From Algoriphagus ornithinivorans (GTDB lineage: Bacteria > Bacteroidota > Bacteroidia > Cytophagales > Cyclobacteriaceae), in NCBI RefSeq assembly GCF_900115305.1, contig NZ_FOVW01000008.1, positions 62,001-126,000 of the forward strand: a stretch of DNA of 64,000 bases. Direction: 5' to 3'. The notes beneath the pieces were generated by a model. The model worked only from the letters and a program-made list of their open reading frames with translations, did not search any database and was not told where the DNA came from. A program made the position numbers and the translations under genes. Within the stretch, counting starts at the first letter, position 1; every line of letters starts with the position of its first letter. Positions 1 to 8,177 of the stretch are shown one piece after another.

Positions 1-269
1 TTGACCTTATGAGCCCCTGTATGGCACAAGTCTTCTCTTTTAAGGTAAATTTTTGCCCCGTATTTCACAGAAAGACGAGAAGCAAAGTATAAAGGGGTAG
101 GACGTCCTACAAAATCCTTTAACAGCATCTGAAACTCCTTTTGAAAATCCTCTGAAGCTACAATTGCCTCATAATTATCGCGAAGTTCTTCGATGTTGGG
201 ATGCAACATTTCAGGAATATATGCTCCTCCAAACTTGCCATAAAAGCCCTTTTCGTCCACTCTGATCAT
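1..269 (-). CDS. trpB: tryptophan synthase beta subunit, N-terminal part
   Basis: TrpB condenses indole with serine to give tryptophan in the cytoplasmic TrpA2B2 complex. Only the first 89 codons are present; the gene continues past the left edge. The visible protein starts [20 protein letters not shown], has the substrate-side RPTPLYFA stretch, and ends in the [12 protein letters not shown] motif, whose last Lys is the pyridoxal-phosphate Schiff-base residue of the family. The ATG at 267-269 is preceded by an AGAGAAG ribosome-binding sequence. It lies 12 bp after trpF, as the next gene of the trp operon; trpA would be expected beyond the edge. Confidence 0.93.
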   Translation of the reverse strand, partial: MIRVDEKGFYGKFGGAYIPEMLHPNIEELRDNYEAIVASEDFQKEFQMLLKDFVGRPTPLYFASRLSVKYGAKIYLKREDLCHTGAHKV

Positions 270-281
270 ATCTTCTCTAGG

Positions 282-920
282 TTATGCTCTCCTTCCAGAA
301 AGCAGATTTTGTTTAAATTCTTTCAGTTTTTCTATATCCTTCAAGGCAGGACTAATTTCGAATTTGGAATTGAGGTCCACACCTTTTAATTGCGGAACTT
401 TTTCTGCCAAATCCCAGATCTCCTTAGCACTGTCTTGATCAATTCCTCCACTCAGTAAGAAGCTTTTGTTGAAGGGATAAGTTTCCAAATACTTCCAATC
501 AAATTTCCTCCCTGAACCCCCATGTGCTTTGGTAGCTGTATCAAATAGAAACTTGTCCACTAGAGGGGCGTAAGGTTTTAAATCTTCCCAATCCAGCTCC
601 TCTCCAACCGAAACCACTTTCCAAATCTCAACACCAGTCTTAGAGTTGACTTCTTCCACAAATTCGGGCGATTCCGACCCATGAAGTTGGATGGCAGCCA
701 AGTCAAATTTCACTATTTTCTCCAAAATTTCCGGGATGCTTTCATTCACAAAAACTCCTACTTTTGGAACATTCATTTCAGAGATTTGAGGTGCAAGACT
801 ATCCTCTACATACCTGGGTGATTTGGGATAGAATATCAATCCTATCCAATCCGGTTTGACTTCTGCTATCAAGTCCCGGATGTTTCCACTTTCCCGCATC
901 CCACAAACCTTGATCTCCAT
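282..920 (-). CDS. trpF: phosphoribosylanthranilate isomerase
   Basis: TrpF converts N-(5-phosphoribosyl)anthranilate to CdRP, step three of tryptophan synthesis. The 212-residue length fits the stand-alone (beta/alpha)8 enzyme. Visible marks are the N-terminal IKVCGMRE with the general-base Cys6, PKSPRYV, VGVFVN, IQLHG, the FLFDTATKAHGGSGRKFDW segment with the catalytic Asp and phosphate-binding loop, and LSGGI plus GVDLNSKFE near the C-terminus. Its ATG overlaps the trpC stop by one base (TAATG), suggesting translational coupling. TrpC and TrpF are separate proteins here, not fused as in E. coli. Confidence 0.96.
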   Translation of the reverse strand: MEIKVCGMRESGNIRDLIAEVKPDWIGLIFYPKSPRYVEDSLAPQISEMNVPKVGVFVNESIPEILEKIVKFDLAAIQLHGSESPEFVEEVNSKTGVEIWKVVSVGEELDWEDLKPYAPLVDKFLFDTATKAHGGSGRKFDWKYLETYPFNKSFLLSGGIDQDSAKEIWDLAEKVPQLKGVDLNSKFEISPALKDIEKLKEFKQNLLSGRRA

Positions 921-1744
921 TAAGCTTTCTGAAATTCTGTGGCTGAAGCCAATTTCTGGTAATCTTTGATGAAATTATATGCGGCCTGCTCCGGTCTGCT
1001 GGATTTCATGAAATTTTCTCCAATCAAAAATCCATCAAAACCTGCTTTCTTCAATTTTATCAAGGTATTAGGATCCGAAATTCCGCTTTCTGAAATCTTA
1101 ATAAATGAAGAAGGAATCTGATCAACCAACTCGAGTGAGGTATCAATACTGACTTCAAAGGTCTTTAGGTTTCTATTATTCACCCCAATCAAATCCACCC
1201 CATCATTGATACTTTGAGCCAACTCCTCTCCATCATGTACTTCTAGCAGTACTTCCAAGCCTAAGCTCTTAGCAAAGTAGGCCAGGGACTTTAATTTCTC
1301 AGGTTCTAAAGCAGCCGCAATCAATAAGATGCAATCAGCTCCGATGGATTTTGCTTCAATGATCTGATATTCGTCTACCACGAAATCCTTTCTCAGGATA
1401 GGGCAGAAATTGAACTTCCTTGCAATTTTCAAATCCTCATTGCTGCCTCCGAAATAATCCTTGTCTGTCAAAATTGACAAAGCGGAAGCTCCCGCCTGCA
1501 TGTAACCTATACTGACGGTTTCCACAGAAGCAGCTCCGTTGATCATTCCTTTGGATGGCGATTTTCTCTTAAACTCTGATATTATCCCAGATTTTTCCGG
1601 ATGGATTATATACTTTTTCATGGAAACTACTTTGCCATCGAAAAAGGCACTTTTTTCCAGAAGCTTGACAGGAACCAAGCTTTTTCGCTCGGCTACTTCT
1701 TTATATTTATCTGCGATTATTTTTTCTAAAATATTCATATTCAA
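920..1744 (-). CDS. trpC: indole-3-glycerol phosphate synthase
   Basis: TrpC closes CdRP to indole-3-glycerol phosphate, step four of tryptophan synthesis. The 274-residue protein has the family signature ISEFKRKSPSKG with the substrate-binding Lys, LRKDFVVDEYQI with the catalytic Lys, LLEVHD, GVNNRNL, SESGI and the phosphate-binding GFLIGENFM. Start codons at 1744 and two codons later (MNMN) cannot be separated; the upstream one lies 3 bp after the trpD stop. No fusion partner is present. Confidence 0.96.
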   Translation of the reverse strand: MNMNILEKIIADKYKEVAERKSLVPVKLLEKSAFFDGKVVSMKKYIIHPEKSGIISEFKRKSPSKGMINGAASVETVSIGYMQAGASALSILTDKDYFGGSNEDLKIARKFNFCPILRKDFVVDEYQIIEAKSIGADCILLIAAALEPEKLKSLAYFAKSLGLEVLLEVHDGEELAQSINDGVDLIGVNNRNLKTFEVSIDTSLELVDQIPSSFIKISESGISDPNTLIKLKKAGFDGFLIGENFMKSSRPEQAAYNFIKDYQKLASATEFQKA

Positions 1745-1747
1745 TTA

Positions 1748-2758
1748 TTAAGCGAATGAAATTGAGGTCTTAGGATTGACCAGACTTTTGAAAACTTCCA
1801 AGGCTTTCCCACTTAGCAAGACCTGCTCTGCCTGTTCAATGGCTTCTGGGAAGGATAGATTAGAATCAGCGGTTACTAAAGCCGCAGCCGAATTGGCAAT
1901 AACCACTTCATTCTGGGCTTTGGTTCCTTTACCCTTTAGGATATTTTCAAAGATTTTAGCGGATTCTTCTACCGTCTCTCCACCTTTGATAGACTCAGCC
2001 TTCAATCTGGATAAACCTATTTGCTCTGGCTTGAAGAGTTTTTCTCCCGAATTGGATATCATTTTGAAATCCCCAGTCAAAGAGATCTCATCATACCCAT
2101 CCAAGGCATGTAAGATGGAAAATTTGGCCTCGCTTTCCTGATAAAGGTATGCATACAATCTAGCCAGTTCAAGGCTAAAAACTCCGACCAATTGCTTTTT
2201 GGGAAAACCAGGATTAACCATAGGTCCCAGCATATTGAAGAAAGTTTTGACACCCAATTCCTTTCTGATCGGGGCAACATTTTTCATGGCAGGGTGAAAA
2301 AGCGGGGCATGCAAAAAGCAAATTCCTGCTTCATCCAGAGATCTTCTAATTTCGCTGATATCATTGGTAAAATCGTATCCGAAATAAGCAAGTAAGTTAG
2401 AGGAACCACAGATGGAAGAAACACCTGTATTTCCATGCTTGGCGACATTTTGACCTGCTCCGGCAACTATAAATGAGGACAAGGTGGAAATATTAAATGT
2501 GTCCTTCCCATCCCCACCTGTGCCGCAGAGGTCCATGGCGTCGTATTCAGAGATTTCAACCGGAATACAAAGCTCGAGCATGGCTTCCCTAAAGCCTTTC
2601 AACTCCTCCACAGTAATGGAGCGCATCAAATACACGGTCATGAAAGAGGCTACCTGAGAGGAATTGTAAGCACCTGAAGCCAGATTTTTCAAAACCTCCC
2701 TGGCCTGAGCCTGAGTTAATGTTTTATGTTCAATAAGGAGATTGAGTATCTCTTTCAT
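1748..2758 (-). CDS. trpD: anthranilate phosphoribosyltransferase
   Basis: TrpD transfers phosphoribose from PRPP to anthranilate. The 336-residue protein contains DLCGTGGDGKDTFNIST (the PRPP/Mg-binding GTGGD loop), AKHGNTGVSS, the FHPAMKNVAPIRKELG anthranilate-binding region and FNMLGPMVNP. An in-frame ATG 51 bp upstream (2809) would add MIIQGIPSDHKKLNYKQ, which lies outside the family fold, so the ATG at 2758 is preferred (MKEILNLLIEHKTL aligns with usual TrpD N-termini). TrpG is a separate protein here, unlike the enterobacterial TrpGD fusion. Confidence 0.95.
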   Translation of the reverse strand: MKEILNLLIEHKTLTQAQAREVLKNLASGAYNSSQVASFMTVYLMRSITVEELKGFREAMLELCIPVEISEYDAMDLCGTGGDGKDTFNISTLSSFIVAGAGQNVAKHGNTGVSSICGSSNLLAYFGYDFTNDISEIRRSLDEAGICFLHAPLFHPAMKNVAPIRKELGVKTFFNMLGPMVNPGFPKKQLVGVFSLELARLYAYLYQESEAKFSILHALDGYDEISLTGDFKMISNSGEKLFKPEQIGLSRLKAESIKGGETVEESAKIFENILKGKGTKAQNEVVIANSAAALVTADSNLSFPEAIEQAEQVLLSGKALEVFKSLVNPKTSISFA

Positions 2759-2879
2759 CTGTTTATAATTTAATTTTTTATGGTCAGATGGAATGCCCTG
2801 AATAATCATTCCCTTGCGTGAGGAGCTATTCTAATGGGCATTTCATAGCAATATTATTTGGGGATCAAAACCTTGATTA

Positions 2880-3446
2880 TCAAGATTCCAGCCAGTTTTT
2901 AATAATTTGAGTGCCATGTTCAGTCAGAATGCTTTCAGGATGAAACTGAACTCCACGAACGGCAAACTGTTTGTGTCGCACGGCCATGATCTGTTGATCA
3001 GGTGTACGGGCAATAACCTCCAGGTCTTGAGATAGGGTGGATTCATCTATTACCCAGGAATGATATCTACCAATACTAAAAGTATCGGAGATTCCTTCGA
3101 AAAGCAAGTCCTCCTGAGTTTTTACCTGAGAAGAAACTCCATGGAGCACCTCAGACAAATTAATCAGACTGCCTCCAAAGGCCTCACCTATCGCCTGATG
3201 TCCCAGACATACACCCAAAATAGACTTACTGGAAGCATATTTTTTCAAAAGCTCCGGCATAATTCCAGCTTCAGATGGAACACCCGGACCCGGCGAGAGC
3301 AAAATTTTATCATATTGATCCACCTCATCCAGACTGATTTTATCATTTCTGAAGATATCCATCTGTGTTCCATAACCCAGCTTTCTGACCAGATAAACCA
3401 GGTTATAGGTAAAGGAATCATAATTATCGAGTACCAGGATTTTCAT
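2880..3446 (-). CDS. trpG: anthranilate synthase component II (glutamine amidotransferase)
   Basis: TrpG supplies ammonia from glutamine to TrpE for anthranilate synthesis. The 188-residue class-I amidotransferase starts MKILVLDNYDSFTYNLVY and shows LLSPGPGVP, the nucleophile loop GVCLGHQAIGEAFGG with its Cys, and the catalytic His-Glu in FHPESILTEHG. Its ATG overlaps the trpE stop by 4 bp (ATGA), as expected for subunits made in equal amounts. About 120 bp separate it from the preferred trpD start. The related para-aminobenzoate component (PabA) is the only real alternative, ruled out by the trp context. Confidence 0.95.
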   Translation of the reverse strand: MKILVLDNYDSFTYNLVYLVRKLGYGTQMDIFRNDKISLDEVDQYDKILLSPGPGVPSEAGIMPELLKKYASSKSILGVCLGHQAIGEAFGGSLINLSEVLHGVSSQVKTQEDLLFEGISDTFSIGRYHSWVIDESTLSQDLEVIARTPDQQIMAVRHKQFAVRGVQFHPESILTEHGTQIIKNWLES

Positions 3447-4855
3447 ATCTGTTCTGCTGCTCTAAGTGCTACTCTCAGTGCCTCCAGCTTATTCGCCACT
3501 TCCTGCAATTCTGATGGGATGGAAGACTTGGCTACTACTCCTGCACCTGCCTGAAATCTCAATTGATTGTTTTCTGAAACAAAGGAGCGGATCAATATCG
3601 CATGATTGAAGTCTCCATTGAATCCTAGGTAACCGATGGCTCCACCGTAAAACTGACGGCTGACATTCTCAAGCTGATCTATCAATTGCATCGCTCTATA
3701 CTTAGGTGCTCCGCTTAAGGTTCCTGCAGGAAAAGTATCTGCAACTAACTGAAGAGGATTAGCTCCATCTGGTAACTCTCCAGTAACCTTAGAAACCAAG
3801 TGAATCACATGAGAGTAATATTGAATCTCTTTGAAAACATCAACATTGACCACATCTGAAGATCTGGAAAGATCATTTCTGGCCAAATCCACCAACATGA
3901 CATGTTCGGAATTCTCTTTTGGATCGTCATAAAGTTTCCTTGCCAAAGCAGCATCTTCCTGGTCATTCCCTGTTCTTCTGAAAGTTCCCGCGATAGGAAA
4001 AATGGTTGCTTTCTTATTTTTGACGACGATCTGTGCCTCTGGAGAACTACCAAAAACCTTGAAGGAACCATAATCAAAATAGAAAAGATAAGGCGAAGGA
4101 TTAACGGAACGGAGTGCACGGTACACATTAAATTCATCTCCTTTAAATTCAGTAGTAAACCTTCTTGATAGAACAATCTGAAACACATCCCCACGGAAGC
4201 AATGCTCTCTTCCCTGATTCAAAACTTTCAAAAATTCCTCATCCGTATAGTTTGATACTTCTTCACCTATTTTTTTGAAGGTGTAGGCAGGAATATTCTT
4301 ATTGTTCAGTAGCTGCTCGATTTCCTCTAAATATTCTGGATTTTCGGCCCCCGGAACTCTATGCTCAAATAAGTGCAGTTCATTTTTATAATGGTCCACT
4401 ACGATAATGTTTTGATACATGGCATAGTGCATCATCGGAGTTTCTGACTCCTGGGTCTTTTCGAGTTTGATATCTTCAAACCAGCCCACGGTATCATATT
4501 GTATATATCCAAAAAGTCCGTTGGTACTGAATTTAAATTTGTCGGGAGTAGGATCGAATCTATTTCCAAATGCCCTAAGACTATCCATCAGGGGCTTTTT
4601 GGAGCTTACTTCATAATGATTTTCATCTCCATTGGGCAGCTTTTCCTGTACTTTTCCGGCATTGAATGAAAAAGTGGCCAATGGGTTAAAACAGATATAG
4701 GAATAGCTGTTTTCCTGCCCATGATAATCAGAGCTTTCCAATAAAATCGGATTGGCAAATCTGTCCCTGATTTGTAAATAAATACTTACCGGGGTGATGG
4801 TATCCGCCAGTCTTTTGCGGTAAGTAGTTAAAATCGGAAATTTTACGTGGTTCAT
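3443..4855 (-). CDS. trpE: anthranilate synthase component I
   Basis: TrpE makes anthranilate from chorismate, the committed step. The 470-residue protein has an N-terminal LLES motif (around residue 37), which in this family binds tryptophan for feedback inhibition. The C-terminal chorismate-binding domain shows FQIVLSRRF, PIAGTFRRTGND, HVMLVDLARNDLSR and the TFPAGTLSGAPKYRAMQLID signature. It is the first structural gene of the operon, 78 bp downstream of a Trp-codon leader peptide and immediately after an attenuator hairpin. Both feedback inhibition and attenuation are therefore indicated. Confidence 0.96.
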   Translation of the reverse strand: MNHVKFPILTTYRKRLADTITPVSIYLQIRDRFANPILLESSDYHGQENSYSYICFNPLATFSFNAGKVQEKLPNGDENHYEVSSKKPLMDSLRAFGNRFDPTPDKFKFSTNGLFGYIQYDTVGWFEDIKLEKTQESETPMMHYAMYQNIIVVDHYKNELHLFEHRVPGAENPEYLEEIEQLLNNKNIPAYTFKKIGEEVSNYTDEEFLKVLNQGREHCFRGDVFQIVLSRRFTTEFKGDEFNVYRALRSVNPSPYLFYFDYGSFKVFGSSPEAQIVVKNKKATIFPIAGTFRRTGNDQEDAALARKLYDDPKENSEHVMLVDLARNDLSRSSDVVNVDVFKEIQYYSHVIHLVSKVTGELPDGANPLQLVADTFPAGTLSGAPKYRAMQLIDQLENVSRQFYGGAIGYLGFNGDFNHAILIRSFVSENNQLRFQAGAGVVAKSSIPSELQEVANKLEALRVALRAAEQI

Positions 4856-4874
4856 TCGTGGTTATTTTTTGGCA

Positions 4875-4907
4875 TAAAAAAAGGCTTACCGGGAAATCCA
4901 GTAAGCC
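4875..4907 (-). terminator. trp attenuator: intrinsic terminator with competing antiterminator
   Basis: On the minus strand, GGCTTAC (4907-4901) pairs perfectly with GTAAGCC (4889-4883) around an 11-nt loop and is followed by seven Ts. It sits between the Trp leader peptide and trpE. The segment at 4907-4889 can instead pair over about 17 bp with the leader segment at 4961-4941 (GGCTT with AAGCC, CTG with CAG, TTTCCC with GGGAAA), which would block the terminator. Pairing was read directly; the two-state mechanism is inference from classic trp attenuators. Confidence 0.88.
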
Positions 4908-4931
4908 AATTATATCTTCTTGCATCCAATT

Positions 4932-5009
4932 TTAGGCAAGGGCTTTCTGAGCTTTCCCCGGGAAAGATTCAAAATGCCACCACCAGTATTTGTTTGCTAT
5001 TGTATTCAT
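4932..5009 (-). CDS. trpL: trp operon leader peptide
   Basis: This is a 25-codon reading frame, ATG at 5009 and TAA at 4932-4934, reading MNTIANKYWWWHFESFPGKA followed by QKALA. Codons 9-11 (4985-4977) are three consecutive TGG tryptophan codons. The antiterminator segment (4961-4941) overlaps codons 17-24, so a ribosome stalled at Trp would leave it free, while one reaching the stop would cover it. This is the geometry of a ribosome-sensing attenuator. No strong Shine-Dalgarno is visible and the putative -7 box is very close upstream, so the message may have a very short leader. Confidence 0.85.
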   Translation of the reverse strand: MNTIANKYWWWHFESFPGKAQKALA

Positions 5010-5018
5010 ATCGTTCGG

Positions 5019-5026
5019 CAAATTTA
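5019..5026 (-). promoter_or_regulatory. candidate trp operon -7 element
   Basis: TAAATTTG on the minus strand matches the Bacteroidetes -7 consensus TAnnTTTG exactly and lies 9 bp before the trpL ATG. No exact TTTG lies 19-21 bp upstream, only a T-rich run, so the -33 box is weak. The start site would fall only a few bases before the leader ATG. Confidence 0.4.
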
Positions 5027-5177
5027 GGGATGGATCTCAAAAGAAAAAGTCTTGATTGATTTTTTTCAGAAAAAATAATCCAATCCATCTCCATTGCCAG
5101 ACAAGTCCTTATTGGAATTTCATACTAAACTTTAAAAATCGCATTCCGTACTTACAGATAATCAACCCCTTACCCTT

Positions 5178-5720
5178 ATGAGAATTATATTTAGCGCTTT
5201 GATTTTTGTGTTTCTTTTCACTTCCCAGGCTTTTTCTCAAACTGATTCCAAATGGAAAGTTCCCTTGCTGGAAGTAGATTATGAGGGTGAAAATGAAGTT
5301 AAAATGAAAATAGATCCGGGTTTTCGTTTTGCAGAATTAGAAAATGGAGATAAAACCTATCGACTTTTTTTCCATAAAAACAGACCTGTATTACCTTTCG
5401 CGAGAATTGTTGACCAAGAAACTGGGAAAGAAATAGCGAGGGGCAGAGGTAGCTATTTTTTTGGAAATGCAAGATTTGAATTTTCGGATGGAAGAGAGGT
5501 AAAAATCAAAAAAATTCGCAATCCAAATGGCTATGAGATTATAGGCCCATATGGTCCTTTATTTGTCGTGGAAAATCATGCTGTAAGCCAATCAATGACA
5601 TATCAGGAAAGTGACTTTTTAACACAGGCGCATTTCCTTTTTTCACGAATTAAAGAAACACAGAGTCCACCTGCTGAAATAATAATTAATAGTACTACTA
5701 CCAGAGTTAGGATGCATTAA
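5178..5720 (+). CDS. exported protein of unknown function
   Basis: This 180-residue protein is not recognised. Residues 1-20 form a Sec signal peptide (MRIIFSALIFVFLFTSQAFS, cleavage before QTDSKW). The mature part is hydrophilic, beta-rich looking and Lys/Arg/Glu-rich, with a conspicuous GRGSYFFGNARFEFSDGREV segment and a C-terminal stretch with repeated short polar residues. No catalytic motif or lipobox is seen, so it is probably a free periplasmic or secreted protein. A 75-residue gene follows after 19 bp in the same direction, probably cotranscribed, with a shared terminator after it. Confidence 0.75.
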   Translation: MRIIFSALIFVFLFTSQAFSQTDSKWKVPLLEVDYEGENEVKMKIDPGFRFAELENGDKTYRLFFHKNRPVLPFARIVDQETGKEIARGRGSYFFGNARFEFSDGREVKIKKIRNPNGYEIIGPYGPLFVVENHAVSQSMTYQESDFLTQAHFLFSRIKETQSPPAEIIINSTTTRVRMH

Positions 5721-5739
5721 CTTTCTTTGCAAGAAAAAA

Positions 5740-5967
5740 ATGGCAAAGGCAATCTCACAATATTTCAAGAGGATTTTTGACGATTATCAAGTTTTGGTGA
5801 TGGTAAATCCCTCCGATTTTACCGGAACAGAGTTGATTCTACATCCTGATGGAAAAGTAGAAAAGACGGAAATGGAATTCGACGAGGAAATTTTCGAAGA
5901 TCTTGCCGAGGACGAGTTTCAACCTTGCAGCTCCTTGGAGTTTCAGCTTTTATTGGCAAAGTCATAA
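5740..5967 (+). CDS. small acidic cytoplasmic protein of unknown function
   Basis: This 75-residue protein has no signal peptide. It begins MAKAISQYFKRIFDDYQVLVMVNP and has an acidic second half (MEFDEEIFEDLAEDEFQPC). I do not recognise a family. It lies 19 bp after the exported 180-residue protein and ends 6 bp before a clear terminator, so the two look like a short operon. Codon use resembles neighbouring genes and no competing frame is open. The LILHPDGKVEK segment looks like a beta hairpin. Confidence 0.7.
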   Translation: MAKAISQYFKRIFDDYQVLVMVNPSDFTGTELILHPDGKVEKTEMEFDEEIFEDLAEDEFQPCSSLEFQLLLAKS

Positions 5968-5973
5968 AAGTAA

Positions 5974-6000
5974 CCCCAAACAATTTGCTTGGGGTTTTTA
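5974..6000 (+). terminator. intrinsic terminator between convergent genes
   Basis: CCCCAA (5974-5979) pairs with TTGGGG (5989-5994) and is followed by TTTTT. On the other strand the stem is followed by TTACTTTT, so it may also serve the M28 peptidase gene arriving from the right. Confidence 0.8.
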
Positions 6001-6008
6001 TGTTTTTT

Positions 6009-7646
6009 TTACTTCTTCATATATCCTTCCCTAATAGACTTAAACTCGGATCCGGGTTTCCAAGATGGCCATTGATTAGAATTAGCCAGATTTTGTCCGA
6101 TGTTGTATAGAAGTTGTACATCGTCAACGGCACCATCCAAATTCCAGCGGCTAGAATCATATTCATCTGAAGGCTTGTGATAATATTCAGCCGTATATTG
6201 ATCCTGAAGCACTTTTCCATACTCTTTCCCTTTTTCTACATGGTCGATTCCAGTATGAAAATACAAAGCAGGAACTCCAACTTTGGCAAAATTGAAATGA
6301 TCTGAGCGGAAATAATAACCTGCAACCGGATTAGGTTCCGGAGCAGAATAACGTCCTAATTTTTCTAATTCCACATCTAATAATTCCTCCATTTCAGACT
6401 GCCCAACTCCTATTACTGAAACATCTTTCATTTTGCCATAGGGATTAATTCCATCCATATTGATATTGGCCACAGTTTTTTCCAGAGGATAAATCGGATT
6501 TTGAGCATAATAAGCAGAACCCCAAAGTCCCTGCTCCTCTGCGGTTACCGCCAAGAAAATCACCGATCGATTAGGAGTCTTGGATTCTTTGAATGCTTTT
6601 GCCAAGGCTAAAAGTGCTGCCGTACCAGATGCATTGTCCAAAGCCCCATTATAAATACTGTCTCCGCTTGCATCAGGTTTGCCCACTCCCAAGTGATCCC
6701 AATGGGCAGTATAAACAATGTATTCATCCGGATTTTGTTCACCGGTCAATTTAGCGACCACGTTCTGGGAAGTATTGTAGGTTGCCACCACCTTCATAGA
6801 AGAACTTGCCTTGAGATTTAATGGAATTGCCTGAAAGTCCGGTTTTCTTGCTTTTGCCAGCAATTCTCTTTCGTTCAAACCTGCCATTTCAAAAAGCCTG
6901 TTGGCGGTAGGCAAAGTAACCCAACCTTCAAAGGCCAACTTATAACCTTCCTTTCCTCGATCATCCAAATAAAGCTTGGATGAATTCCAGGAGTTTTGAA
7001 TCACATTGAACCCATAACCGGCTGGGATAGTATTATGAACAATCAAACATCCCAAAGCTCCCTGACGGATGGCTTCTTCATATTTATAAGTCCACCTTCC
7101 ATAATAAGTCATGGTATTCCCTTTGAAAAAAGATGCATCTTCTGTTCCGAAACCTGGATCATTGACCAACACGACAACGATCTTATCTTTCACATCAATA
7201 TTTTTATAATCATCCCAACCGTATTCAGGAGCTACTATCCCAAACCCTGCGAAAACCATTTCTGCATCCTGAAAACTGACCGCTGAGTCTGTCCTTTGAG
7301 TCCAAAAAACATAGTCCTGCAAGCCATTTAAGGAAATTTTTTCATTGGCAGATTGTATTTCCATGGTTTCTGATGGCTGGGTCAAAATAGATACCATGGG
7401 TACTTCTTGAATGTAGGAATCTCCATTTCCAGGCTCCAAACCTATTTTCTGAAATTCGTTGACCAAGTAAGCCACGGTCTTTTCCTCTCCTTCTGTGAAA
7501 GGCATACGACCCAAAAAGTAGTCAGAAGAAAGTGTATCGATATGAGACTCGATATCAGATGTAGTAAACTGATAATCCTTTTGAGGGGAGTTACAGGAAA
7601 CGGCTAATGCTATGCCTGTAATCAAGAATAGAAATTTATATCTCAT
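6009..7646 (-). CDS. M28-family metallopeptidase, lipoprotein
   Basis: A 545-residue zinc aminopeptidase/carboxypeptidase-type enzyme of the cell envelope. The N-terminus MRYKFLFLITGIALAVSCNS is a lipoprotein signal with its Cys at residue 18. A protease-associated (PA)-like region occupies roughly residues 100-260. The M28 catalytic domain follows, with zinc ligands and catalytic residues visible in order: His/Asp in YTAHWDHLG, Asp in GALDNASG, Glu-Glu in TAEEQG, Asp in NINMDG and His in ALYFHTG. It probably trims peptides in the periplasm. A second, shorter M28 gene lies at 19018-20379. Substrate cannot be told from sequence. Confidence 0.92.
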   Translation of the reverse strand: MRYKFLFLITGIALAVSCNSPQKDYQFTTSDIESHIDTLSSDYFLGRMPFTEGEEKTVAYLVNEFQKIGLEPGNGDSYIQEVPMVSILTQPSETMEIQSANEKISLNGLQDYVFWTQRTDSAVSFQDAEMVFAGFGIVAPEYGWDDYKNIDVKDKIVVVLVNDPGFGTEDASFFKGNTMTYYGRWTYKYEEAIRQGALGCLIVHNTIPAGYGFNVIQNSWNSSKLYLDDRGKEGYKLAFEGWVTLPTANRLFEMAGLNERELLAKARKPDFQAIPLNLKASSSMKVVATYNTSQNVVAKLTGEQNPDEYIVYTAHWDHLGVGKPDASGDSIYNGALDNASGTAALLALAKAFKESKTPNRSVIFLAVTAEEQGLWGSAYYAQNPIYPLEKTVANINMDGINPYGKMKDVSVIGVGQSEMEELLDVELEKLGRYSAPEPNPVAGYYFRSDHFNFAKVGVPALYFHTGIDHVEKGKEYGKVLQDQYTAEYYHKPSDEYDSSRWNLDGAVDDVQLLYNIGQNLANSNQWPSWKPGSEFKSIREGYMKK

Positions 7647-7743
7647 GGGTTATAATTTATTGGTGTTTCAAGCTTATATCCCTTCCAAAAATGAAAGGTG
7701 ATAACCAATATAGGGAATTTGTTTCCTGGATTCTCTAGACTGT

Positions 7744-8028
7744 TTATTTACTGCTTGCCTTTCCTCCCCCACCAAAGAGAATTCCAGCTCCTAAAACAAA
7801 ACCTAGATCATACCAACCGCCTGAATTATTGACTGCATACATGGCTATATCATCAAAAAATATACTGAGAACAAAACTGATGGGTGCTATGATTCCATGC
7901 CATAAACCTCCGAAAAAGCCATAGTTTTCAGAATCTAGGCAATCATCCAAAGGCAGTGATTCGGCACAAGAACTAAGGATTAAAATCAATCCAAGTACAA
8001 TGAGGGTATTTATTAGCTTCTTCTTCAT
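7744..8028 (-). CDS. small membrane-associated lipoprotein, unknown function
   Basis: A 94-residue protein with a lipoprotein signal (MKKKLINTLIVLGLILILSSC, lipid-accepting Cys at 21). A central hydrophobic segment (GIIAPISFVLSIFFDDIAMYA) and a Gly-rich hydrophobic C-terminal segment (LGFVLGAGILFGGGGKASSK) follow. Small lipoproteins of this pattern are common in Bacteroidota, but I know no assigned function. It is transcribed alone, divergent from the gene at 8178. Confidence 0.7.
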   Translation of the reverse strand: MKKKLINTLIVLGLILILSSCAESLPLDDCLDSENYGFFGGLWHGIIAPISFVLSIFFDDIAMYAVNNSGGWYDLGFVLGAGILFGGGGKASSK

Positions 8029-8177
8029 TTGATTTGAGTTTTATCCAATGAAATTTACGAAGATTTAATGATCCAACCTGATGATTTTCAGGAGATAAAA
8101 CATGAAAAAAGTCATCTTGCAATCTTTCGCCGAAATATCGAATTTCATGCTAGAAAGCTGAAATAAATTTTTGAGCC

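Noticed and set aside
1539-1751. Plus-strand frames inside trpC and trpD
   Set aside because: They are antisense shadows of conserved minus-strand genes with no independent evidence.
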